Source: CAYPNF01 sp964411985 (GTDB lineage: Bacteria > Verrucomicrobiota > Verrucomicrobiia > Limisphaerales > J093). Taken from it: a stretch of 64,000 nt of DNA. The stretch lies in NCBI GenBank assembly GCA_964411985.1, contig CAYPNF010000003.1, positions 186,001-250,000 on the forward strand. Direction: 5' to 3'. The first letter of the stretch is position 1; each line of letters opens with the position of its first letter. A program made the translations under genes and the position numbers. The notes below the pieces were generated by a model. That model was not told the origin of the DNA, ran no database searches, and saw only the letters and a list, made by a program, of their open reading frames with translations. Positions 57,120 through 64,000 of this stretch are shown in pieces.

Positions 57120-59384
57120 TTAATATTTTGACTTCACTTCCACACTCTCGGCCCTGCCACCGGCAGGCGCATCGCCTTGCCCATTCTTCTTGGAAGAATG
57201 CTTCCCTTCCTTCTCCTCGTTCTTGGAGTAGTAGTCGTAGTAGTAGCCGCTGTAGTAGTAGTAATAGGAGTCCTGCGAAATATTGATGTTATTCAGCACC
57301 ACCCCTAACAGGTTGCCACCCACCTTCTCCACCATCTGCTTGGCGCGAATGGTCATTGCCTGCGGATACTTGCGGTATTGAACCACCAGGATGGCTAAGT
57401 CGACTTCGCTCGCCAGCACGGAGGCATCGCTCACCCCCATGATTGGAGGCGAATCGAAGAACACAAAGTCGTAGCGTTCCTTGATCTCCTTGATGAACTC
57501 CTTCATCCGTGCGGAATTCAGAATTCCAAGGGAGCTGCTCGGAAGCTTGCCGCTCGGAAGGAAATCCAAACCGGGTGTCTTCGTGGTCTGGATGACCTGC
57601 TCCAGCGTGTTCTGCTTCAGCAGATAGTTCGTTAACCCGACCGCGTTGGAGACGTTGATATACTTGTGCAGGCTGGGACGACGCAAATCCGAGTCTACCA
57701 GCAGCACCCGTTGCCCGTTCTGGGCAAAGACCGTGGACAAATTCAAGATCGTCGTTGATTTCCCTTCACCTGCACCACCGCTCACGACGGTGAGGGTGTT
57801 GGCTCCGGGGTTCTTCCGGGAGAAGAGAACGTTGGTACGCAGCACGCGGTACGCTTCGGCATGTGCGCTGTCAGCGCCTTCCTCCGAGAGCACACCCACG
57901 TTTTGGGGAATCACCCCCAGAACCGGTGCCTGCAAAGCCCGCTCCACGTCGTCGATGGTCTTCACGCTCGTGTCGAGATACTCAATGAAGAACGCGAGAC
58001 CGACGCCCATGACCAAGCCAACAACGACGCCCAGGAAGATGTTCAAAGGAACATTAGGCCGGACTGGTTTTAGCCCCGGCTCAGCTTTGTCGGTGATCTG
58101 AACGATCGATCCACGGGGCATTCCCTTATCGACGCTCTCCTGAAGATGCCGCAGAAAAACCGCATCGCGAATGCGCTGCTGGTTTTCGAGATCCCGCTTC
58201 GCGGTAAAATAAGGACGCGTTTTGCTGGCCATCTGGGCGGCTTCCATCTTCCCTTCGTCCAGTTGCCGCTTTGCAGTTTCCAAGCGTGCCCGGGCTGCGA
58301 CCACCTGGTTCTCCAGCCCGATGAGAATCCCATCAAGACGCTCCTCGATCTGCTGGTTGATCTTCTGCTGCAGTGCCAGCCTACGCACCACGTCAGGATG
58401 TTCCGGGGAGTAATCCTTCACCAACTGGGCCAACATCTGCTCCGTCGTACTCAGCTCGGTGTAGAGTTGGGGTAGCAACTGCTCACTGGCAACGGCGGTC
58501 AGAATCGCTTTTCGCAGGTCTTTTCGCTCCAATCCCTTCAAATTGTTGAGTTTGGTTTGCCAGAAGGCCACCTCTGCTTCCGCGCGTGTCCGTTCCCCCT
58601 CCAACGCACTCACCCGCTCACGCTCGACGGAGGACTGGTAACCTGCCGCTTCCGCAAGCGAATCGGGAATCGAGTTCGTCACCCTCAAGTCATCAACAAT
58701 CTTCTGAAGTACCCTGACCTGTTCAGTCTGGTTGGTGAGGTTCCTCCACAACTCCTCAATACCAGCCTGAGATTGGTCCTTCTTCGTTTTTAACCGCCAA
58801 TTCCGGTAAGAATGGGCTATGGCATTAGCCAGGCCTGCAGCCTCGTCCCTGTCTTCGCTGTATACCTTGATCTCGATCAGACTGGTGTTGCGCGCCTGCT
58901 TCACGTCGAGGTTCTTCTTCAAAAGACGGTAGGTCTCCTGAACCGACAAGGGTTCGTCCTTCTGGTTGTAGTAACGGTCAGCATAATTGCTGCGAAGGTT
59001 AAACTTGAACACTTCCTTCGGCACACCAGGAACCACGTCTACCTCATTGGTAACCTTATCCTCAATTACCTTGTAGAGAACTTCCGTCGACTGGATTTTC
59101 TCGAACTCGGTCTGCACGAAATAAGGATCAAACTGCATCGGAGCTTGGCTTCGGCCCAAGGGATCGATATCGGTCGCGTCCTTTTCCACCGCCAGCCTCA
59201 CCGTGCTGCTATAGGACTTGGGCAGGAGGAAGGTCACCGCCGTGGCGGTTAACACCACCAGCAGGAACACCGCCAAAATAATCGTCTTCCGAATCCGGAT
59301 GATTCGCCAATAGTCAAGAAAGTGCAGCTGGTTCTCGGCAGAAGACTGGGCCACCGGGGAAGCGGGTGATTTAGTAGGTTCCAT
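57120..59384 (-). CDS. Wzc-like tyrosine autokinase / chain-length regulator
   Basis: A 754-residue membrane protein. Start is the ATG of MEPTKSPASPVAQSSA. Wzz domain with TM1 (RKTIILAVFLLVVLTATAV, about 31-50) and TM2 (VPLNIFLGVVVGLVMGVGLA, about 445-470), enclosing a long periplasmic coiled coil (about 170-420). The cytosolic BY-kinase domain has Walker A (VSGGAGEGKSTTILNLS), Walker A' (VLLVDSDLRRPSLH) and Walker B (YDFVFFDSPPIMG). The tail has a tyrosine cluster (SYYYYYSGYYYDYYSKNEEK) for autophosphorylation. It controls polymer length and export together with the Wza-like protein. A terminator-like hairpin ends 3 bp before the start codon, and no usual ribosome-binding site is seen outside the hairpin. 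Confidence 0.94.
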   Translation of the reverse strand: MEPTKSPASPVAQSSAENQLHFLDYWRIIRIRKTIILAVFLLVVLTATAVTFLLPKSYSSTVRLAVEKDATDIDPLGRSQAPMQFDPYFVQTEFEKIQSTEVLYKVIEDKVTNEVDVVPGVPKEVFKFNLRSNYADRYYNQKDEPLSVQETYRLLKKNLDVKQARNTSLIEIKVYSEDRDEAAGLANAIAHSYRNWRLKTKKDQSQAGIEELWRNLTNQTEQVRVLQKIVDDLRVTNSIPDSLAEAAGYQSSVERERVSALEGERTRAEAEVAFWQTKLNNLKGLERKDLRKAILTAVASEQLLPQLYTELSTTEQMLAQLVKDYSPEHPDVVRRLALQQKINQQIEERLDGILIGLENQVVAARARLETAKRQLDEGKMEAAQMASKTRPYFTAKRDLENQQRIRDAVFLRHLQESVDKGMPRGSIVQITDKAEPGLKPVRPNVPLNIFLGVVVGLVMGVGLAFFIEYLDTSVKTIDDVERALQAPVLGVIPQNVGVLSEEGADSAHAEAYRVLRTNVLFSRKNPGANTLTVVSGGAGEGKSTTILNLSTVFAQNGQRVLLVDSDLRRPSLHKYINVSNAVGLTNYLLKQNTLEQVIQTTKTPGLDFLPSGKLPSSSLGILNSARMKEFIKEIKERYDFVFFDSPPIMGVSDASVLASEVDLAILVVQYRKYPQAMTIRAKQMVEKVGGNLLGVVLNNINISQDSYYYYYSGYYYDYYSKNEEKEGKHSSKKNGQGDAPAGGRAESVEVKSKY

Positions 59385-59387
59385 GTC

Positions 59388-59423
59388 AAAAAAAAGGAGG
59401 CTAGAATCGTCGATCCAGCCTCC
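59388..59423 (-). terminator. Intrinsic terminator hairpin abutting the Wzc-like start codon
   Basis: On the minus strand GGAGGCT pairs with AGCCTCC, with inner ATC/GAT pairs, and is followed by eight T, then GAC and the ATG of the tyrosine kinase. The only ribosome-binding-like sequence (GGGAGG) is inside the 5' arm. It can therefore act as an attenuator or occlusion structure between the outer-membrane gene and the kinase gene. Confidence 0.7.
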
Positions 59424-59458
59424 CGAACGTTCTTGTGTTAAAGAAGGGTCAGATAATC

Positions 59459-60709
59459 TTAGTAAGTGGCTCGGACTCCGACCCACACCCGATTGCGATC
59501 AAATCCACGGTTCTGGATATCCGAATCGAGGCGGTCATAAGCATAACCAACTTCTCCCCAAAGGTGACGCATGAACTCGTACGAGAGATTCAGGTCCACC
59601 GCATAGAAGTTGTCCATCTCGTCGTTCGCCATCCCTTGATTGAAGCTGGAACCCTGCCACTGACCGCGCAGAGTGCCAATGAATTTGGGAGTGAACCGAT
59701 GGGAAGCTGCCGCGTACACGGTCGTGGATTCCGCATCCAACGTGGTGTTCGCAACTCCGGTGGTGAAGAGGGCCACATCCGTTGCGTTACGCCCATGCTT
59801 CACACCCAGACTGAAGGTGCTTCCTTCGCGGTAAGCATAGGACATGCTGGCGTCGGCGTAAGGAGACAGAGTATCATCCACGTCCGCATTCGGGAAGATC
59901 GTATACTGCGCACCCAAGCGAACCAAGGCTGACAACTGGGAGTTGAAACTGTGGTCGACTCCCAAGAAGAGGTAGTGAGACTCGCTGTCTCGATACTCAG
60001 CCGGAAGAGCGATGCCCGACGCTGGATCGTACAGAAAGTCATCGCTGTTATAACCGGTGAACCCATACTGATAACCGATCAGCCCGGTGGTGGTAGGTTG
60101 GAACTGATAACGCAGGTCGGCACTGATCAAGTGCTCCATGCGATCCAACATTGCCGAACGGCTGTTCACACCGTCCTCGGTGTAGTCATAGAGACTGTTG
60201 ACGTAGCCAATCCTGGTGCTAACCCTCTCGCTGATCCCCGCGGTGAAAGCAATGCTGCCCGTATTGCGCATGTTGTCGCCCACCGTGCGGATGAAACTTG
60301 AACCCAGACTATTGGCAGGATTCAAGAGGTAGGGTTCCTGGCCGACGACGAAGTTGTCATCCACGTCCAGTTTGTAGCGTTCGGAAAATGTGTGGCGGAG
60401 GTTGAGATCCGCGATGTGGGTATGATCCATCTCACCGCGCGGACGAGCCTCGTACCAACGGCCGTCGTACTCGTACTTCACGCCGATTGTGGTGAGGTCG
60501 CGCAGGAGGGTATAGCCTAAAGCTGGATTGATCGAAGCGCCCCAGCTCTCTTCCTTCATCGAGGAAGGCAGGGTGGCATAGTTATCGTCATAAAAACCCC
60601 GAACCCTGGCAGAGACGCTCCATGGTTTCTCGGGTTGGGCGTCATACTGGGCCTGCAGACCCACAGCCCCCACCGCAGCTAAACCGGCACAAGTAAGTAT
60701 TTTTTTCAT
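59459..60709 (-). CDS. Outer-membrane beta-barrel protein of the polysaccharide cluster
   Basis: A 416-residue exported protein with signal peptide MKKILTCAGLAAVGAVGLQA. The mature part shows alternating amphipathic strands ending in aromatic residues (VGAVGLQAQYDAQPEKPW, TTIGVKYEYDGRWYEARP, RYQFQPTTTGLIGYQYGFTG, MRHLWGEVGYAYDRLD, RVWVGVRATY with a terminal aromatic). Its place ahead of the Wzc and Wza genes fits the outer-membrane porin seen in exosortase-type polysaccharide loci. A sigma-70-type promoter precedes it by about 70 bp. Confidence 0.85.
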   Translation of the reverse strand: MKKILTCAGLAAVGAVGLQAQYDAQPEKPWSVSARVRGFYDDNYATLPSSMKEESWGASINPALGYTLLRDLTTIGVKYEYDGRWYEARPRGEMDHTHIADLNLRHTFSERYKLDVDDNFVVGQEPYLLNPANSLGSSFIRTVGDNMRNTGSIAFTAGISERVSTRIGYVNSLYDYTEDGVNSRSAMLDRMEHLISADLRYQFQPTTTGLIGYQYGFTGYNSDDFLYDPASGIALPAEYRDSESHYLFLGVDHSFNSQLSALVRLGAQYTIFPNADVDDTLSPYADASMSYAYREGSTFSLGVKHGRNATDVALFTTGVANTTLDAESTTVYAAASHRFTPKFIGTLRGQWQGSSFNQGMANDEMDNFYAVDLNLSYEFMRHLWGEVGYAYDRLDSDIQNRGFDRNRVWVGVRATY

Positions 60710-60776
60710 ATTGCAATTTCTTTCCTACAATCGGCTTTGTCGCCCAACTACAAATCTTGCTCGATAGAGTACACCC

Positions 60777-60805
60777 CTTTTAAGACTCGGACTACCGCTT
60801 GTCAA
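60777..60805 (-). promoter_or_regulatory. Sigma-70-type promoter of the outer-membrane protein gene
   Basis: On the minus strand a perfect TTGACA (60800-60805) is followed after 17 bp by TAAAAG (60777-60782; 4 of 6 matches to TATAAT). The spacing is optimal, and it lies 68-96 bp ahead of the start codon, between this gene and the upstream GT39-like gene. Confidence 0.6.
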
Positions 60806-60864
60806 ACATAAATCTCTCTTCTGTAGCCCTTTTTTACTCATCTAAGCTCCACGCACAAACCACT

Positions 60865-62619
60865 CTAGCGCACCTTCTCCTTCCATCTCGCCCGGTCGCA
60901 AAGCAGTAACTGGTCTGGCAAATAACTCGACCTCGCGTCCTTCAATGGAAACCCGGCAGGGAGGTTCTTCTTCGTCATCACTTCGACCGCCAGTTTATAC
61001 CAATCCCCATCCGGTGCTCTCAGTACATCGTCGAGGAATCTGCCATTCGTGGTCAAAGGGGTCAAGTAAAGAGCTGAAATCGGCTGCTGATCGTCGTAAA
61101 TCGAGAAGAAGCTCTTCTGGGCATCCTGGGAAAGAAGGATGCATTTTCGGTCGCCGTACCAGGCTACGGCCCAAGGCATATCGCTCATCATTAATTCGCT
61201 CTTATCCAACAACTTAGCAGACTCTTGAATCCAGGGAGGAAGGTACGGTGGATACATCAGGGGATAGGCTCTAGGCGGTAAGAGCGCGAAGACCATTGTA
61301 CCGCACATCACGACTGCGGCCCCTCCCACCAGAAGCTTGCGAAACTCGGGTAACAGGCCCTCGAACTGGTCCAGCAGACTGTAGAACAAACCGGCACCGT
61401 ACATCATCACCAAAGGTGCCACCAAAACGAGCAGATCCTCGTGGTGGAGCGGAGAATCCTTGGAGATGTGCGTCGCGCCAAGGGACTGGACCACGGTCAA
61501 TACGACGAGGGAGGCAACAACGAAGATGCGCAAACGACCGAGCGCCGGGTTTCGAAATGGAATAAGTAACCCGGCTAGGAAGAATGCGCTTAGCCAACTG
61601 CCCCCCAGTTTTGGCAGCCCTGATTCGAAGATGTCCCTGCCTTGAACCAACCCCTTGCGCAGAATGTCCTTAAACTCGACTTTGGAGACGTCAGGATTCT
61701 GAATGCGTTCGAGGCGGTTCCCCTCGAAGAGCGGGGTTTCTTGGTACACCGAATAACCCGGAACCCCAAAGAAAGTGCCGCTGATCTGGTAGTTGCGGAC
61801 CAGCCATGGGGTCAGTAACACCAGGAACAAACCCACCAGGCATGCCAGCACCAGCCAACGGCGAGAGCCGAGGTTGAGCATGCAAAAGAGAGCGACTGGC
61901 AAAAGGAGCCAGGCTGCCGAATACCGCGTGAGGGCGGCCAAACCCAGCATGGAACCCGTGAATACCCCCCAGCGCACATACCAGCCAGTCGAACGGGGAG
62001 TCTCCTCACGAAGGCTTCCCTCCAGCACGACCAATCCCCAAACCACTCCCACCAATTCAAGCATCAAGAGGGATGTCGAAAGACCGGACAAGCTGTATTT
62101 CCAGAAGAGCTCCGAGCCAAAGAAAGCTACCACCGTAAACCAAGCCACCTCCGCGTCGAAGAGCCGGCGAGCCAGCAGGAACAGCAGCAGTGCGGTGAGG
62201 AAGAAGAAGATCTGGTTCAAGACGCCGATCATGACCTCGGGTTGGTAGCGCCAGAAAGAGCTGGTGATTTCATAGTTCAAGGGCACCAGCTTCATCCAAG
62301 CTGCAAGCAGAAGCGGGTAGACGGGTGGGTTGGCCAGATCCGGGTGGGGGCCACGCGAAAGCCGGGTCTCGATCGACTTTTGATGCTCCACCATGCCCAC
62401 GGTCAAAGGCCGAACGCACTGCGTGGTAAAGCCTTTCCCCTCGGCAATATTCCGGGCCAGCTGCGCAGCCTCCATGGCCTCAGGCGAATGCAGGTTGCGA
62501 GCGTCGTTCAGGTCATACCACACGGTGAGGACCACCAGGGCGAGCAGACCCACTGCTATCTTGATGAGCTTGGCGCCATCGCCCAGCTCCAGTTTGTGAA
62601 TGAGTTCCTGAATTTGCAT
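60865..62619 (-). CDS. GT39-like integral membrane glycosyltransferase of the polysaccharide cluster
   Basis: A 584-residue membrane protein using ATG 62619 (MQIQELIHKLELGDGAKLIK). About 10-11 hydrophobic segments (LIKIAVGLLALVVLTVWYDL, FFLTALLLFLLARRLF, WLVLACLVGLFLVLLTPWLV, LLVLVAPLVMMYGAGLFYSL) and a C-terminal soluble part follow. The first loop has LNDARNLHSPEAMEAAQLAR, with an Asp in the usual GT39 catalytic position. It is related in plan to the 52714-54336 protein. Likely transfers sugars or glycans on undecaprenyl phosphate in polysaccharide or glycoprotein synthesis; donor unknown. Confidence 0.75.
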   Translation of the reverse strand: MQIQELIHKLELGDGAKLIKIAVGLLALVVLTVWYDLNDARNLHSPEAMEAAQLARNIAEGKGFTTQCVRPLTVGMVEHQKSIETRLSRGPHPDLANPPVYPLLLAAWMKLVPLNYEITSSFWRYQPEVMIGVLNQIFFFLTALLLFLLARRLFDAEVAWFTVVAFFGSELFWKYSLSGLSTSLLMLELVGVVWGLVVLEGSLREETPRSTGWYVRWGVFTGSMLGLAALTRYSAAWLLLPVALFCMLNLGSRRWLVLACLVGLFLVLLTPWLVRNYQISGTFFGVPGYSVYQETPLFEGNRLERIQNPDVSKVEFKDILRKGLVQGRDIFESGLPKLGGSWLSAFFLAGLLIPFRNPALGRLRIFVVASLVVLTVVQSLGATHISKDSPLHHEDLLVLVAPLVMMYGAGLFYSLLDQFEGLLPEFRKLLVGGAAVVMCGTMVFALLPPRAYPLMYPPYLPPWIQESAKLLDKSELMMSDMPWAVAWYGDRKCILLSQDAQKSFFSIYDDQQPISALYLTPLTTNGRFLDDVLRAPDGDWYKLAVEVMTKKNLPAGFPLKDARSSYLPDQLLLCDRARWKEKVR

Positions 62620-62694
62620 GTCAAATCTTCCCGTCAGGCAGACCGAAGCGGGCATCGGGAGTGCGGAAGCCCAGGCCCGGATCTGCCCCGGAGC

Positions 62695-64000
62695 TTAGTG
62701 ATTCTCCAGACTATAAGTATGGAGCTTGCGGTGGAGAGTGCGGCGGCTGATTCCCAGCTTTTTTGCCGCCAACGTACGGTTCCCTCTCGACTCGTCCAGC
62801 GCGCGGATCATCAACTGCTTCTCCGCCTCTTGCAAGGTCAGATCGTGTTGGCCCACCGCCAGCGGGGCCTCTGGCAAAAGACCCACCCCCACGCCGCCAC
62901 GCAGATTGGGGGGGAGATCCCGCAGGGCAATTTTGTCCGACCGGCAGAGCGCCACGGCCCCCTCGATGGCGTTACGCAATTCGCGCACATTGGCAGGCCA
63001 CTGGTAGTTCATCAGGGCTTGGAGCGCTTCCACCGTAAAATCGTTCACTGGTTTGCCGTATTCCTTGGCAATTTCCTTGAGAAAATGCAGGGCCAGCAGG
63101 GGAATATCCCCCGTTCGCTCACGCAGGGGTGGCAGCCAAAGTTCCACCACCCGCAGCCGGAAATAGAGGTCTTCGCGAAACCGCCCTGCCCGCACCTCGG
63201 CCGCGAGGTTCTTGTTGGTGGCGGCGATCAGCCGAACATCCGCCGCGAGAGTCTTGTTCGAGCCGACACGTTGAAAGGTTCTCTCGCCCAGCACCCGAAG
63301 CAGCTTCACCTGGGTGCTGGCGTCGATTTCTCCAATTTCGTCGAGAAACAATGAACCCCCGTTGGCCTCTTCGAAACGGCCGATTCTGCGCTCGTGCGCC
63401 CCCGTGAAAGCCCCCTTTTCATGACCGAATAGTTCACTTTCCAAGAGGCTGGGAGAAAGCGCGGCGCAGTGAACCGTGACCATCGGCATGCGGGACCGGT
63501 TGCTGAGCTGATGAACCGCTTTCGCCACCAACTCCTTCCCCGTGCCACTCTCCCCCTGGATGAGTACCGTCGCAGGCGTGGCTGATATCTGCTGAAGCAC
63601 ATCCAGGACCTCGAGCATCGCAGGGGATCGGCCCACCAGACTCTCGACGCGGAACCGATCATCCAGCCGCTGGTGCAAGGAGGCGTTCTCGACCTCCAGG
63701 TTCTGCTGCCGCAACGCCCGGTTGATCCGCAACTCCAACTCATCGATCTGGAGCCGTCCCTTTGCGATATAGTCGTCGGCTCCCTTCTTCATCGCCTCCA
63801 CCGCCAACTCTTCTGAGCCATAAGCCGTCATCAGAATGCAAACCGGGGGCTTGGGAAGGGATTTGGCTCGAAGAATGATCTTCATGCCATCCTCCTGCGG
63901 AAGCCGGAAGTCGGTCAGAAGCACGGCAAAGGGTTCTCTTTCCAACAGCGATATGGCTCCCGCGGCGTCTTCCGCGATGTAGACATCGAACTTGTCCTCG
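62695..64000 (-). CDS. NtrC-family sigma-54-dependent response regulator (5' end outside window)
   Basis: At least 435 residues; the reading frame stays open to the window edge, so the true start is beyond 64000. The visible part opens within a receiver domain (VYIAEDAAGAISLLEREPFA, Asp in LLTDFRLPQEDGM, TAYGSEELAVEAM, Lys in YIAKG). The AAA+ domain has Walker A (GESGTGKELVAKAVH), the sigma-54 contact GAFTGA, Walker B (GGSLFLDEIGEID) and LYFRLRVVELWLPPLR. The C-terminus is a Fis-type helix-turn-helix (RTLAAKKLGISRRTLHRKLH). It is 75 bp upstream of the GT39-like gene and may control the polysaccharide cluster, but I see no -24/-12 promoter within the window. Confidence 0.93.
   Translation of the reverse strand, partial: EDKFDVYIAEDAAGAISLLEREPFAVLLTDFRLPQEDGMKIILRAKSLPKPPVCILMTAYGSEELAVEAMKKGADDYIAKGRLQIDELELRINRALRQQNLEVENASLHQRLDDRFRVESLVGRSPAMLEVLDVLQQISATPATVLIQGESGTGKELVAKAVHQLSNRSRMPMVTVHCAALSPSLLESELFGHEKGAFTGAHERRIGRFEEANGGSLFLDEIGEIDASTQVKLLRVLGERTFQRVGSNKTLAADVRLIAATNKNLAAEVRAGRFREDLYFRLRVVELWLPPLRERTGDIPLLALHFLKEIAKEYGKPVNDFTVEALQALMNYQWPANVRELRNAIEGAVALCRSDKIALRDLPPNLRGGVGVGLLPEAPLAVGQHDLTLQEAEKQLMIRALDESRGNRTLAAKKLGISRRTLHRKLHTYSLENH

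Noticed and set aside
60710..62694. Sigma-54 (-24/-12) promoters as targets of the NtrC-type regulator
   Set aside because: I looked upstream of the outer-membrane and GT39-like genes for GG-N10-GC with TGGCAC/TTGCA and found only a sigma-70-like promoter.
62242..63354. 370-codon plus-strand frame opposite the GT39-like and NtrC genes
   Set aside because: Runs across two real genes and their intergenic gap; no protein features.

Overview
This 64 kb chromosomal window (GC roughly 60% by eye) most likely comes from a free-living, saprophytic member of the Verrucomicrobia, perhaps a Pedosphaera/Limisphaerales-like bacterium. The assignment is inferred from gene content: several Gfo/Idh/MocA oxidoreductases, one with a Tat signal; DUF3160, CotH and PQQ-propeller secreted proteins; a giant Reg_prop hybrid kinase; LamG/InlB-repeat surface protein; and a recurring short secreted module with a Y-x-V/I-x-S-S-x-x-L-x-x-W pattern. 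No phage, integrase, transposase or CRISPR array is visible.

Layout. 1-6.6 kb (minus strand): an AraC regulator translationally coupled to a PAS hybrid histidine kinase, then a GH2-like glycosidase lipoprotein. A near-identical 16-bp palindrome lies upstream of both the kinase and the glycosidase. 6.9-11.7 kb: an octaheme tetrathionate-reductase-type cytochrome, an ArsR repressor, an OmpR/HisKA two-component pair and a secreted Cys/Gly-rich peptide. 12.2-25.2 kb (minus): a GNAT enzyme, a CbxX-type AAA+ ATPase, glnS, a right-handed beta-helix protein, a dihydroorotate-dehydrogenase-like protein with nifJ (pyruvate:ferredoxin oxidoreductase), and a 5'-truncated DUF4143 ATPase remnant. 25.3-30.1 kb (minus): a secreted alpha/beta hydrolase and a LamG/InlB-repeat protein. 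31.3-38.4 kb: a selenocysteine tRNA gene, a NapH-like membrane ferredoxin, a 1373-aa Reg_prop hybrid kinase and a CotH protein. 39-51.8 kb: three Gfo/Idh/MocA proteins, a tandem alpha/beta hydrolase, a propeller-methyltransferase-propeller fusion and a DUF3160 protein. 51.9-64 kb: a 2Fe-2S ferredoxin with a CoA-binding protein, a GT39-like membrane enzyme, purH, and an exopolysaccharide cluster (FHA protein, Wza-like export lipoprotein, Wzc-like tyrosine autokinase, outer-membrane barrel, second GT39-like protein, NtrC-type regulator running off the end).

How the genes work together. The left end looks like a sense-and-degrade module for a carbohydrate, the middle combines anaerobic or low-potential metabolism (NifJ, polyferredoxin, octaheme cytochrome, selC) with housekeeping genes, and the right end builds and exports a polysaccharide under tyrosine-kinase and sigma-54 control. 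The intergenic spaces are unusually rich in structure: a modular dispersed repeat family with at least six copies, several long inverted repeats, and a terminator hairpin that abuts the start codon of the tyrosine kinase.
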